A DNA stretch of 64,000 bases, taken from NCBI RefSeq assembly GCF_000247815.1, contig NC_021683.1, forward strand, positions 14,649,409-14,713,408, written 5' to 3'. The notes under the pieces are model-generated. The model was given only the letters and a program-made list of their open reading frames with translations, ran no database searches and was not told the origin of the DNA. The stretch comes from Ficedula albicollis (lineage: Eukaryota > Chordata > Aves > Passeriformes > Muscicapidae). The translations under genes and the position numbers were made by a program. Positions 1-12,570 of the stretch are shown in pieces (within the stretch, counting starts at the first letter, position 1; the number at the start of each line of letters is the position of its first letter).

Positions 1-3000
1 AAATTAATTATATATTTGAGAAGATTTGACCAATAAATCATCACCTCCTAAACAGCTTCCCTGTTTTTTTAACTGAGCTATTTATCAGAGTTGGTAAAAC
101 CTTTGGGACAAGAGAAGGTCACTTGCTTCTCTGTGAAATGCAGGGATGGGTAAATAGTTCTGAGAAGTGATAATGTGCCTGTCTGTTTGCTGTCTGCTCT
201 TGCTGGAGTCACAGAGGATCTGGAGTTCCCAATGGATTCCAGAGCACCTGTCTGTATTGTCAGAGGATTCTTTGTCTTGGCATTCTCCTCTCCTTTCACA
301 GAGAGATCCTGTGTGTTTGCCATGCTTATGTGGACTTCCACATTTTAATTTGAACATTTTAGCAGTTTTATTTTAAATAGGAAGAAAAGTATCAGTGGGA
401 GTAGATGATGGAACAGACATTTCAAGCAAACAGTCCTTTAAGCATAGAACAGGCAATAGAAAGACTGGAAATTTCTCCAAAGCAAAGTAATCCCCAAGAA
501 TCCTCCTTGTTCATTTAGAGCCCACCATGTTAACTTAACAAAATACTTCCTCCCCTCAGCAGGGACCCATTTCTCTGTTTCCAGGCGTTCAGATCTTCTT
601 TCCCCCTCCCTTTATGCCCTTTTGACTTTGAATAAGGTTTGCAAACTTCGAAGGGGACGAAGTGTCACTTTTCAGAATTCTGACAGGATACCTCAGTGGT
701 CAGTCAGTAGAGCAATGCCCTAAAGGCACATCTCAAAATCCCAGGTTTTGACTTTCATTCCAAGGAAACAGATTGAAGAAAATACACTAAATGGGCTGTG
801 TGTGTGCTCATGCAAATGAACGAACTCTTCTGAAAATAGTGGTGTGTCACAAGGGGAAAAAAAATGAGATGATGGGAGAAAAATTAGGCTAAGCTGTGTT
901 TTAAAACTGAAATGCATATCTTGATACATGTCAGAAACCAGTCTTAACTTTTATGTGGTGTTTTATCAGAACTCTGGATTTGGTGTTTGCATTATGTCAC
1001 AGAGCTCCCTAGCTTGTAGAGGAATTTATCTAAGAGGATTTGGGACTTACAATTCAGGCCTAAAGCTATGCTTGTCCATCAATAGACTCTGGGTATCTCT
1101 GTACTTCTAGTTCTGCAGTTAATTAGAAGGGGTTTTTATGGGTTCAGGAGTTCTTGTGCTATTTTTATAGGTCTCTCTGCTTAAAAGTAATAAAATGTTG
1201 TAACAAAGCTTTGGAACTAGTAATGTTTTGATAGATGGGGCAACATTAGTATTTGAAACAGCAATACTTATTTGTATTGTCCCTATTTGCTGAACACTCA
1301 GATTAAATTTTTGTCTCATAGTCATTTAATATGCTGAGTTTTAAACATTCACAGTTCAATTCTCTCTCCTACCCCCGAGGTTGCCAATGTTATATTTTTC
1401 CAAATTGAGTTCTGAATCTTTCTAGTTTAATGACAGTGGCTTTTGATCTCTGATCTCATGCAATTTTATGGATTTCTCCCACTGATATTCTGTAAAATAC
1501 TGCTTTATTCATATTGAGGCCGCATACTTTACTTCCATAGATTCCTCTTCCTTTCTTTTCCAACTTATGTTTGAAACTGTGTTAACCACTGATGGAAAGC
1601 ATGACAGGAGTGGCTCAGAGGGGTCCAGGCAGCTCAGCTGCACCGCTCAGTGCTTCAGTGTGTGCAGAAATTTGTGTTGGTGCAGTTGTGCATGGTCAAA
1701 GTTCACCTCAAAGCTCAGCATTTGGTGTGAGTGAGAAGTTTCAATTCAGCACCGAGTTTAGGACAGTCACTGTCCAGGCTGGAATTCCAGCATTCTCAGC
1801 CCCTCAGGCTGTAAAGGATCTGCTGGGCAGACTGGCCAAGCATTCCCTCAGCATTGATCACCCTGGTGTTTGCTGTCCATTTGTGACTTTCATACATTTC
1901 TCTTCAAACGCGTTTTGAAGAGAATACTGAGGATGCCTTATAGAGACGGATTTTCCTCCTCTGTATTTGGTCCTTGTTATCAACACTTCCCTGCTAATGA
2001 TTCACAGATTAAAACATCTTCATCCAAACCTGATACATAGCCACTGAAAACGAGACTCAAAGGAAATTTCTCAAAACTGTGTGTAGCAAGCAAGGAAAAC
2101 ATCGTGTTAGAAATGTGTTTATTTACCAGTTAGCCTTACGCACTGTGATGTAGGAGAGCTTCCATTTACTAAGCTTAGTTGCTTTGTCAATGCTGCTCCA
2201 TTTAGCTGAATTCTTGCTAGTGAAAAATGGGTAATGGCACATTACAGTTTACTCATTATTTATCTGTGTATGAAGAGGAAAGGGGACAATGTCCTAAATG
2301 CAAACACCACAGACTTTGCCTCGAAGACACCTACTTTCTATTAAATGCATTAGATTCAAAGCAATGAATTGAAAGGCTTGTTGAAATTCTAAGCATAATT
2401 TACATTCTGATTTTACATTAATCTACAAATGGGCTCACTCTTGATAAAGGTCCAAGAAATTTTTAGTGATTCACTCCCTGCCTGTTGCTATTGTAAGTGG
2501 TTTGGCTGTTTATTTTATTTTAGTGCTCTAAGTTGAGTAGCATTGCTGAGGAACATTTTATTTTCATCCTCTCTCTCTCACTTCCTCTTTTGGCTGCATC
2601 AATGGATGGAAACTCTAATTTTATGATGGATGGAGCCTCAAAATGGGATTTCATGTCAAGACTCAGAATAGGGTGTTGCTGTGATGGTGCTGCCACAACT
2701 GTGTTGGTGCTGCCTTTTCCTTTCTTTCCTCAGGCTGTTGGAAGTCAGATCAGTCAGACTCATGGGTTAAGACAGGGTATTGTGCAGTTGGGTTGTAATA
2801 CAAACATGCAGAGGAGATGGAAACGTGGTGCAAAAGAAATGAATGCATTTGAGAAGACGAGAGTCGTTAAGAGTAGGAGCGCTATAGAGAACCATTAACA
2901 GGTGAAACTGTTAAACCAACTTTGCTTCTGAGCCTCTGATAAACAAAAAGATCATGTTACCTGTTACAAGAGCAAATATTTACAGTTCTTTAGATTTCCT

Positions 3001-4538
3001 GATTGAAATATAGATTCCTCACTTTGATGGTCTTTGATAGGGTTAAAGTTATTTTGCAACTCAGGATCTGTACTGTTGCTGAATATATAAAATGTTTTTT
3101 TCTCACTGCATGTCATGTAGCACATTTGTCTGACTCAGTGCAGGTAGATCTAATGAAACACCCCTTGCAAATTAACCCAGGGGCTGCTTAATAAATTGCA
3201 ATATTAACTTGCATTCCACCTGTGCTGAACCAGGCTGTGAGAATGTTGGAGACTGGCAAAATTATTGGATCCTGCAGGTCTTTCTGCTTTTCTTGCACAA
3301 AGAGCTTTGACTCCCATCTCTCTTCTAAGTTACTGAAGTGCTACTTAAGGGTGCTACTTTCATGACTCATGAAGTGAGTAACAGCTGCAGCCTTCAGCAG
3401 CATATTAGCAGTTCATTCTGTGACCCTGGGCTCAATAATTGCTCTGCCCAGTGCATCAGTGAAATTAAAGTATTGAAAGAATGGCCATTATTAGCTGAGG
3501 ATTCCTCTTCTTAACTGTCCGTCGTGGGCAAACTTTCACCATCTTCTGTTTTCATAAAAGGAGTTAGCAAGACTGGTTCTCAGAATTGCTCACTCCAAGT
3601 CTGGAGGTTCTCCCAAGGCTGAATGAACTGCATCAGGCTCACTTGGAAATGGGAGTTTTCTTTTGCCAAGTAAAATTCAGTCCCAGGTCCTGCTCCTGTC
3701 AAGTGCAGTTAAAGCAACAGAACATCTGCCTGCTCTGCTGTGTGAGGCTTTTCTTGTGCTTAGTGCCCCAAGGGCAGATTTCCAGTGGATCCCAAACAGT
3801 TCTCTGGCTTTTCATGGAAGACTTGCAAGTGTTCTGATACAAACATCTAATTGGATGTTTGATCCCTTCTTGGAGCTACAGCATCCTTACAATGATCAGC
3901 TGAGCAGGTCGATATCTCCCTACTAGAACTGACATGCCCAGTATCGGGTGGTTGAATTTTCCAAACAGTTAATTAAAAGATATTGCAGAAATCTTATCCA
4001 GTAGCTGAAAGCAACTTTATACCCTCTGAGAGGCACTGATAGACTAACCTGCTAATTTCAGTAAGTTTTACAAATATGGTAGCAAGCATGCAGCATATGA
4101 CTGTTGTGTAACAATGAGGTTTGGACATATTTTTTCTCCAAGATATAGTGCCCTTGGGAAAAAAAAATAATAAAGGCATCATCTCTGGTGACTCTTTTTA
4201 AATTTCCACAAAGATCCAGCTGTGATGTTTGGGCATGCTGAGATACAGTGAGGAAAAGCAGACACTAGCATCTTTCATCTGGTTGTGTGATCATGGAAAA
4301 CCTTGGTCAGGGCATATAATGCCATGTTTTTCTTTGATGGAGAAGAAATCCTATTTTAAAAGGATTAATGGAAAGTTCATCTGGCATCTCTGGTGGATCT
4401 CCTACATGCTGAAGAAGAGGATCTGATTTGAAAAATCTGATTTGAAAGATCTTTATTCACACTGTCTCACTCATAATGGTTTGGAATACAAAAATGTGAG
4501 TGTTGTGCCATGCTGGGTAACTGGCACTGGTGATGAAT
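1..4538. other. Non-coding stretch, nothing recognised
   Basis: AT-rich DNA with stops in all frames; the longest open frame is about 120 codons and resembles no family I know. There is no repeat, RNA gene or CpG cluster that I can recognise. A pyrimidine tract ending in CAG near 2706-2733 looks like a splice acceptor, but the frame that follows shows no protein-like features. Confidence 0.6.
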
Positions 4539-4577
4539 TGTGTTTACAAGCTGTGTTTACAAGCTGTGTTTACAAGG
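4539..4577 (+). repeat. Three tandem copies of a 13-bp unit with TGTTTAC motifs
   Basis: The unit TGTGTTTACAAGC recurs with a strict 13-bp period; the third copy ends in a G instead of the final C. Each copy carries TGTTTAC, at 4541-4547, 4554-4560 and 4567-4573. TGTTTAC is the core bound by forkhead (FOX) factors. The array is directly visible. Any regulatory role is inference, since short slippage duplications of this kind are common in non-coding DNA. Confidence 0.85.
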
Positions 4578-6754
4578 TGCTTGCATAAGCTCCTCCCTTG
4601 GCTGGCAGTGATCACATTCCTCAGTGGCCACAATCCAGGGCTGTAGCTTCTTGCAGAACTGAGGCTGCAGTTGTGGAGCCATTTCTCCGGGAAAACAGGT
4701 AAAATGGAAATTTTCTTCCCTGATGGTTTTTTTATCAAGTTGCAGTAGATGTATCATCTTTCAACAGTTTGACTTAGTAGAAATCAATGGTAAGTTCATA
4801 TCCTCAACTGGAAAAAATAAATCCATTAATAGCCTAAAAAAGATAAAATCAATACAATTTACAATGTATAAAACAGTGTCAGCCTAATTAAAATGCCCTG
4901 TGTACCTCAAAATTATTAATGCCTAAAACTACTAAACAGCAATTCCCAGTCTGCCAGAGGAAGAAAAAAACCACATTAAAAAAATGCAGACTCCCATCAT
5001 TTGCAATGCCAGTTTTAAAAGGAGATTCCTTTTGGGTTAGGAGTTGAGAACATGTAACTACAGTGAGCTTCAGAGGCTGCATTTCCTGAAGGGTTCAGCC
5101 CAAATCCTGCAGACCTTGGAGCAGCTTTGATGCTCTGTTCCCCTGTGCGTGAGGCCTTCTTGAACAATTATCCTGATGTGTCAGTCTTGAGCAAGTTCCC
5201 CATTAGTTTTGGTCAGCCTTCATTTCCAGCCTGCTGTTTCTCTTCCTTCAGAGCACACCTATTTAAATGCTGCTTTTCCAACAAAAACCTGTTGTTCATA
5301 TCTTGTCTTCCCCAGGTATGCTCCAGAATTGCCCTGGGCAGTGTTTGGAGCTGACACTTCCTCACACCTCTTTGTTTTACTTGTGAGGAAGACACCTCTG
5401 GATTCTATCTCTGTTCTTCTAACCCTTTATTTAGACTTATCTTGTTCATACTGATAAATCTGGATATTTTGTGAGAGAAGGAAATATGAGGTAGGAAATA
5501 AGAAGAAAGTAATCGAGCAGTCATGTAGTGATTATCATTAGTATCCACTGCATTGTTCTGATGGTAACAAATGAAACAATGCCATAAATGCAGCTGTGTT
5601 GCAGGGTATATTATTTTATAATTTTTTCTTTTTGTGTTCATTGTTGGGACAATAATGTGTCAAATATTTTTTTTTTCCATCTTCTGCTTGCTAAAATAAA
5701 CAGTAATACTAAATACTTTCTGCATCAGCTTGGCTGTTCTACCTGATTTAGAATTGATTTGTTTTTCCTGAAGTACAGTTATAATGATAGCTTCAGAAAA
5801 GACTAATGGAGGAGTTATCTCAGTGTATAAGTGACTTTTATCAGCATGGCTATTCGTATTTTGATAGACCATCTTTTCCACTCTTTTGTTTGCAGGAAAA
5901 TAAGCAAATTGCTGCAGTTTTCTAGCATGGCAAGTTCTAACATGTGTGAGATTCCTAAAACCTACAGATGGGAAGACAGCTGTTACCAAATGAAATTTAG
6001 TAAGGCTCAAAAAAGGAACTGAAAGTGAGATGCAAAGTCGTAACCCTGCCATAGTTTTAAAATGGGTGGGGTTTGTTTCAAGTTCCTTTTAGACTGTACT
6101 CTAAGAAAGATTCACTGGGAGAGGAAATAATTAGACACTGCTTCATTGAAATGTCTGCCTGGACAGATTTCTTCATTCTGTGGTAACATGAGATTTGGAA
6201 ATCTTTTAATCTAAAGAGCACTAATGCTGCTTCTTTACAGATATCAGTGTGAGGGGAGGTTGTGTGGAAAAGTTGCTCTGCCAGACCAAGTGTGGACTGA
6301 TGGTTCAGGGCAGTCAGATGGAAGTGAAAAACACAATTTTAAATCCTTACACCAAATCAGGGATCCCTGATAGTCAGAGATGACACAGCTGGCTGTTCTG
6401 GTCAGAGTATACCTCATTCCTTCCTATTCACCACATTTCTGTCCTGGTTCACCAAAGAGTAACTTCAGATTGGCAGCCCCATCATGTGCAATACATTGTT
6501 ATTATTACAGCATTCATAATTAGTTAATATTGATTGAGGTAAATATTTGATACTACAAGATTGGTGTTATATCACCCTGTAATATCTGTATTGAATTAAC
6601 TGCTTTTCTGATTATACAGAAAACTAAATTTCATTTTAGGAGTTAAGACCCACTGAGTTAGCATATGATCCCAAGTCACTTAAGTTGATCTGAATTATTT
6701 GGGTTGTTTTGGCAGTGCTAACATATGCAGCTATGGGGGGGTTGTTTGTTTGTT
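4578..6754. other. Non-coding stretch, nothing recognised
   Basis: AT-rich with short poly-T and poly-A runs. A 130-codon minus-strand open frame covers 5660-6052, but its composition looks random and I recognise no family. No mobile element is apparent. The stretch ends in a G7 and TGTTTG-rich segment directly before the 1034-bp duplication. Confidence 0.55.
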
Positions 6755-7790
6755 TTTTGTTCAGTGTTTTATTTTAGTATTGCAAACCAAATAGCCATAT
6801 CCAGCTACAGAAACTGCTTGGATTGAGTAATAAGTGACAATTGCTCTTCTAGTCTTCAAACATTTGTTGATAAATGCCAGCAAAGGAGACTCTTAAAGGC
6901 ACTGTGGAAAATAAAAAGCAAATAGACACAATAAAAATTTGCAAGTAGAAATTAAAGTCTCTCCTTTGGCACTACAGACTAAGAAGTCCACCTGGTCTGT
7001 AATTGGTAATAATTCAACCTACCTACTTCAACTTTTGGTAGGGTTTGGAGATTCTTTTTTTGTTGTTTTGTTTGTTTTCTGAACAAAACAAACAGAATGT
7101 TCTGAATGTGTCAGGGCTTTCACAGAACGGGCCAGATGGATTCTCTGTGTGGAGTATTTGGGGGCTGTAGCAAAAGGCTCGTGTCTATGTGGCAGGAGCA
7201 GAGATTTATCAGGATATTGGTGCTCTGGGATCAGCCCTTTGACCCTGAGTAACACAGGACAGTGATGGGGAGGCTTTCTTTGATGAGTCTTTTCTCTTTT
7301 TTTGGGTATGCAAAGAGGTGTGCAGGCTGTAAGGCTGATAGTTTCATTTTATTCTTATTAATGCTTCTCGAGCTCCTAAAGCCTCTTCTTTTCAATATAT
7401 TAAACATATTTATTTCTTTGATTTTTCCTTAGTTTATAAGAAATCTTTTTCTTACCTGATAAATGCATCAGTGTTGCTGTGTGGAGTCCTCTGCTCTCCC
7501 AGCCAAGCTGTGCCTGCTTGATCCAGCTTCAGCTCAGCAAATACAGCACTGCACAGCCTTTTCACCCATCTGCAGATGGGTAAATGCACTCATCCAGGAA
7601 GTGGCAGCACTGATCTTTGCAAAAAGTTGTGAGCTCCATGAATGCAGAGCTGTAGCATGTGTGTTTCTCATTTTATCTTTTAAAAACTTTTAAGCAGATT
7701 GTTGCGTGGGTTCCTGAAAATCACTGAGGTATTGTCTCTTTTTGATATTCATTGAAATGCAGTAATCACTGTTTTTTGGGGAACCCTATT
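6755..7790 (+). repeat. Tandem duplication, copy 1 (1034-bp period)
   Basis: The sequence from the T run at 6755 to the ACCCTATT end at 7790 recurs immediately downstream at a constant offset of 1034 bp. I saw no mismatch or indel between copies, and the open frames on both strands are identical and offset by exactly 1034. The content is ordinary non-coding DNA with no element termini, so this is a segmental tandem duplication, not a transposon. Two T bases (7789-7790) are shared by the two copies at the junction, giving 2-bp microhomology. Confidence 0.95.
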
Positions 7791-8824
7791 TTGTTCAGTG
7801 TTTTATTTTAGTATTGCAAACCAAATAGCCATATCCAGCTACAGAAACTGCTTGGATTGAGTAATAAGTGACAATTGCTCTTCTAGTCTTCAAACATTTG
7901 TTGATAAATGCCAGCAAAGGAGACTCTTAAAGGCACTGTGGAAAATAAAAAGCAAATAGACACAATAAAAATTTGCAAGTAGAAATTAAAGTCTCTCCTT
8001 TGGCACTACAGACTAAGAAGTCCACCTGGTCTGTAATTGGTAATAATTCAACCTACCTACTTCAACTTTTGGTAGGGTTTGGAGATTCTTTTTTTGTTGT
8101 TTTGTTTGTTTTCTGAACAAAACAAACAGAATGTTCTGAATGTGTCAGGGCTTTCACAGAACGGGCCAGATGGATTCTCTGTGTGGAGTATTTGGGGGCT
8201 GTAGCAAAAGGCTCGTGTCTATGTGGCAGGAGCAGAGATTTATCAGGATATTGGTGCTCTGGGATCAGCCCTTTGACCCTGAGTAACACAGGACAGTGAT
8301 GGGGAGGCTTTCTTTGATGAGTCTTTTCTCTTTTTTTGGGTATGCAAAGAGGTGTGCAGGCTGTAAGGCTGATAGTTTCATTTTATTCTTATTAATGCTT
8401 CTCGAGCTCCTAAAGCCTCTTCTTTTCAATATATTAAACATATTTATTTCTTTGATTTTTCCTTAGTTTATAAGAAATCTTTTTCTTACCTGATAAATGC
8501 ATCAGTGTTGCTGTGTGGAGTCCTCTGCTCTCCCAGCCAAGCTGTGCCTGCTTGATCCAGCTTCAGCTCAGCAAATACAGCACTGCACAGCCTTTTCACC
8601 CATCTGCAGATGGGTAAATGCACTCATCCAGGAAGTGGCAGCACTGATCTTTGCAAAAAGTTGTGAGCTCCATGAATGCAGAGCTGTAGCATGTGTGTTT
8701 CTCATTTTATCTTTTAAAAACTTTTAAGCAGATTGTTGCGTGGGTTCCTGAAAATCACTGAGGTATTGTCTCTTTTTGATATTCATTGAAATGCAGTAAT
8801 CACTGTTTTTTGGGGAACCCTATT
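7789..8824 (+). repeat. Tandem duplication, copy 2 (1034-bp period)
   Basis: Second copy of the block at 6755-7790. Identity stops at 8824, where copy 2 runs into unique sequence (GTCCTGCTTAG). The lack of visible divergence means either a very recent event, possibly polymorphic, or a false duplication from assembling two overlapping haplotype pieces. Sequence alone cannot separate these. Confidence 0.95.
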
Positions 8825-10133
8825 GTCCTGCTTAGTATGTTTAGACATATTTCCCATTCCCTTCCTTTAGGGATTGCAGCTATATATCAATATAATTTTG
8901 TACTTGCAGAATAGCACAAAAAGTTTCAATAGGGTAAGACATTCCTGTCAACAGCAAAGCTGTGTTGTTTACTTACAGAAATTAGAGTATTGACAGTGCT
9001 AATGGTGTTTAAAGTAGACATTTAGAGATGCCAGTGTTTGTGTAGAAATGTTTTATAATTAATTGGAAGTACACTTGAGGAAAGCTAAGCTGATGGAATC
9101 ATAACCATAGGGCTGGTTTGTTGTCCTGATTGGTACATTGTGTGTCTAATTGTTTGTTGATCTGGTGTGGCTCACAGATGCATTTAATGATTCCCACTTG
9201 GGTTGCTTTGGTTTGCATTGATCTTCCCAGACACATGGGAGCATGAGATGTGAAGGATGTGGTTTAGTTAGGCTACAGCTTTATTAATGTAGCTCATCTG
9301 GGAGCTCTTCAGCCATAACTTATGAAGTGCAGGTCATGATGTCTTGCTCTGCTGCCAGCTGGTAGAAATTTGCATTTGCCTCCCCAGGCTTTTGCTGGGC
9401 ACCTGCTGCAACCCCATATGTGAGGATTAAAGTGCTTGAGGTCTCTTAGTGGGGTGGTAGGTGTTAGACTGTGACCTTACACATCACTTTCTAGTTCTTT
9501 CTCAATGTGGAACCAGGTCTCTCTTGAGGAGTGATCTGCACTGTGCAGCTGATGGAGAGGCATCAGTTATTGATTAGTTTACTTGTCCTGCCCAGGGTTT
9601 CTGGATTGATAATAGTTAACAGCCTTTACAAAATATGTTCCTTGAGGGGCAGGAACTTGTTCCAAAAGGGCTCAAATCAAATATGATTACGGGATGTAGT
9701 CACTGATTTTTGTTGATACTTTTCCTGTCCCTAATTTACAGATCCTCTGGTTTTGTAGCCCTGTTAAGGGCTAAGTTCTCCACTGCAGTGTTTCAGATCA
9801 TTTGTAGTTAGTATTGTAGAAAGGGCCCGTGTCTGTCACCAGTGTTTGTGTGAGAGCTCATACAGCATTTCCACCCACCTATAATCACTTCATCTGTCTG
9901 CTTTGCACTGCTGGAAATGCTAAAAGGGGCAGAACTGGCCCCAGTGCAATCCTACTCTGTCATTCTTCTGTTCTGAACTGCAGTGAAATGAAATTAGACT
10001 TGTGGGTCTTCTGTACCCAGCCACACCTGCTCAGAGCTGATGCCACTGTGTGAGGAGTTCCTGTGCTCCAGGAGCAAAAGATCAGAAGGGGCAGGCGTGT
10101 GTGAACAGCAAGTGTTTAGTTTCTCTGATGGAG
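8825..10133. other. Non-coding stretch, nothing recognised
   Basis: Unique AT-rich sequence after the duplication. Open frames are no longer than about 75 codons. No repeat family or RNA gene is recognised. Confidence 0.55.
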
Positions 10134-10193
10134 ATTAGTTTGGAATAATTGTGTTGTGGTCCTATTAGTTTGGAATAATTGTGTTGTGGTCCT
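10134..10193 (+). repeat. Two perfect tandem copies of a 30-bp unit
   Basis: The unit starting ATTAGTTTGGAATAATTG occupies 10134-10163 and again 10164-10193 with no difference. Each copy contains ATTGTG (SOX-like) and TGTGGT (RUNX-like) strings. Those matches are short enough to be chance. The duplication itself is unambiguous. Confidence 0.9.
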
Positions 10194-12366
10194 GTCCCTG
10201 CCTCCTGGGTTGCTTTGTTTGTTCTTTTCTTTCCAGTATCAAAACACTGAACATTGAAGTTGAGCTGCATGTCCTTTTTATTTTATTTATTTTTTTTTTT
10301 GTTCCCCCCCAGTTTTTTTCCCCTTTGAAGAACATTAAAGAAGTTAAGATGCTTTTTGTTTGCCCTGTTCTTCCCCAGGACCCATCTGCTGTGGCTCAGG
10401 AGGGACCCACGGGGTGTCAGGTGTGGGCTGCTGGCTCCTGTTGGGAGCAGCTGTAGTGCCCAGCAGTGGATAAATCCTTGTGTGCAGGGTTCCACTCGGT
10501 GTGCTGGGTGTGAGCCCTCCTGCAGCATTGCCAGTGACAAAGTCATTCAGCAGCAGCAGGTATGGCTGTTCTGATCACGAGGAAGTGGCTGAAGCTGGAG
10601 GTTACAAGGTCCCCACAGCGCTGCAGGATGCAGAAGAGCCAGTGATGGCTGAGCACTGCTGCCTGCTGCCCTGCCCTCCTGCCCTGCAGCCATTCTTGTC
10701 ATCCCAGCAAAGGGAATAATTAAATCCTACTCAGTTTTTCCTGTTAATCCAGATATAGCCTAAAGCCCTGCCTTTGAGGTAGGAGGAGTGTGGTTTAGGA
10801 TCCATTTTTAACATGTGCTGTGGTATTCTGTTTTTCTGGATGCACAGCAGCTAGTGCAGGTTTCATTTCAGGGAGAAACAATGTTCTTGACATGCCATTT
10901 TAAATTATTACATATTTCCAGTGAGTGTAGCAACTCCTGGTTGTTCCATTTCTTCTAGAAGGATGCTGTTGGTGACTTTTTAATTTATTTCTATTGAACT
11001 GTAGAGTATTGAACTTGTATAGCTGGAAAAAATATTGTCTTGGATGAATTCTGTGTTCAGTTCAGAGGCAGGTCTTATGTGAGCACGGGAAGGAATTTGG
11101 ATGACAAGTACATCTGGTTTCTGGATATGTCAATAAAGCACATGAAAGATTGTGCAAATAGATGGTTACTTCTTCATAAGCACAAAACCTTTGCCACTAA
11201 TCCTTCTGTTTTTACAATACCAAAACCAACACTGTAGACCAGTTTTAGCACTTATGTGCTGTTATTATACAAATGTTTAGGAAAACAAATTGGATTTCCT
11301 AATTATGAAAGGGAGTAAAAACCAGAGTCTTGGTTCTTCTGCTGTGCTTCCAAATTCTGTTGTCTCTGTAACATTGGCTTGATAGAAGAATAATTTGCAT
11401 GTTAACTTGTTTAGTGCAGTGATGCTGCTTGTTGTAGTGTGTGTGGTTAATTAGGAATCTGGAATCGTATGCAGATAATGCCTTGTTTGTTCTCAGCTGG
11501 CCTGTGCTTGCATAAACTGTTAGGAAATGCTGCACAAGCACAACTCCTTTGGAATTAGGTTATTGTGAAATTGTAAATAATTTACTCTTTTAGCCTTTTT
11601 GAGATAAAGATCTCCAGCTGTGAGTTTGCTGGCTGAAAAGTCACCCATTGGAAAGAGAGGGGTGAGTTCCTTTTCTGTAATTTAAAATACAAATAAATAA
11701 ATGCTATGAAAAGAAAAATCATTAAGAAATTCTGCATAATTTTACTTTGGTTTTATTCTTTGACTACTTGCATTTTTAAAAGGTTGTGCTTTGTAATAAA
11801 TAGTAGTGAAGTTATGGCTGCTGTTGTCTATGTTTGCAATGTGCCTGGGATATTTCAGGAGTCATCATTATTTTTTCAGAGAGCATCAATATTGTTAGCA
11901 GTCATAAGGCAGCAGTGAGACATGATCTCTCACAAACAATTTTTTTGCTCTGTTGCAGTTTTTCCATTTAATGATGTCATAATTTGGTGAGCAGCTTGGT
12001 ACATTAAATAACTTTATATTTTCCCTTTAGACCCCTCTGTTGCTCTGTGGCCTCTGTTAGCTTTGGCAGGTTTTAAGAGCATCCTCTACAAGTGTCACTG
12101 AATGATTTCTAACTCCAGCAGCCAGTTCCTGATGTCTTTGGACCTGTTTTGCCTTGTTCTGGGAAACTGATTGGTTGATTGAATTTGGTGGAGGTGTGTG
12201 TCTCACTGCCCCATGTAACTGTTGCAGTCTGTCAAGGATTTCCTTAATCAGGCTTGTAACCCACTATCTGTAAAAAGCAAATAACTTTTGAATTATAAAA
12301 GTATTGTTTCAAGGGAAGCAATTCTGCCTTTCACAGAAAGGGGAATGAGGAGCTAGAGAGAAAATG
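10194..12366. other. Non-coding stretch with a T-rich tract and a GC-rich patch
   Basis: A T-rich tract broken by a C7 run lies at about 10274-10321. It is followed by a GC-rich, CpG-poor patch at about 10370-10720 where several overlapping frames stay open because stop codons are scarce. The rest is AT-rich with no recognised element. Confidence 0.55.
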
Positions 12367-12570
12367 CAGCCAGACTCCTCAGAGATGTGCAGTAAAAGGA
12401 CAAGAGACACAAGTTTCAGTGAGGGCAGTTTCAAGGACGTGTCAGTAGAAAGTTCTTCACGCTCAGTGTGGTCACAGCCAGTGGCTCAGAGGATGTGCAG
12501 CTTCCTGCAATCTTGGGGGACTGGGCATGGCCCTACTCCATCCCTGATCTCAAATCCAGCCCTCCTGAAG
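12367..12570 (+). mobile_element. Degraded CR1 LINE 3' fragment (probable)
   Basis: The order of recognisable pieces follows the CR1 3' region: a CTCAGAGATGTGCAGT-like start, AAAGGACAAGAGACACAAG, a TTCTTCACGCTCAGTGTGG segment (normally TTCTTCACTGTGAGGGTGG), then a degenerate version of the stretch usually reading GGAACAGGCTGCCCAGAGAG. Divergence is high, so this is an old copy. No 3' terminal octamer is visible. The boundaries are approximate. Confidence 0.5.

Noticed and set aside
2706..2898. Polypyrimidine tract and CAG followed by an open frame as an exon
   Set aside because: The acceptor is good but the following frame is short, has no recognisable features and lacks a strong donor in a sensible place.
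7028..8727. Identical pairs of 75- and 76-codon frames as a duplicated gene
   Set aside because: The pairs are identical only because the 1034-bp block is duplicated; the peptides themselves show no protein-like features.
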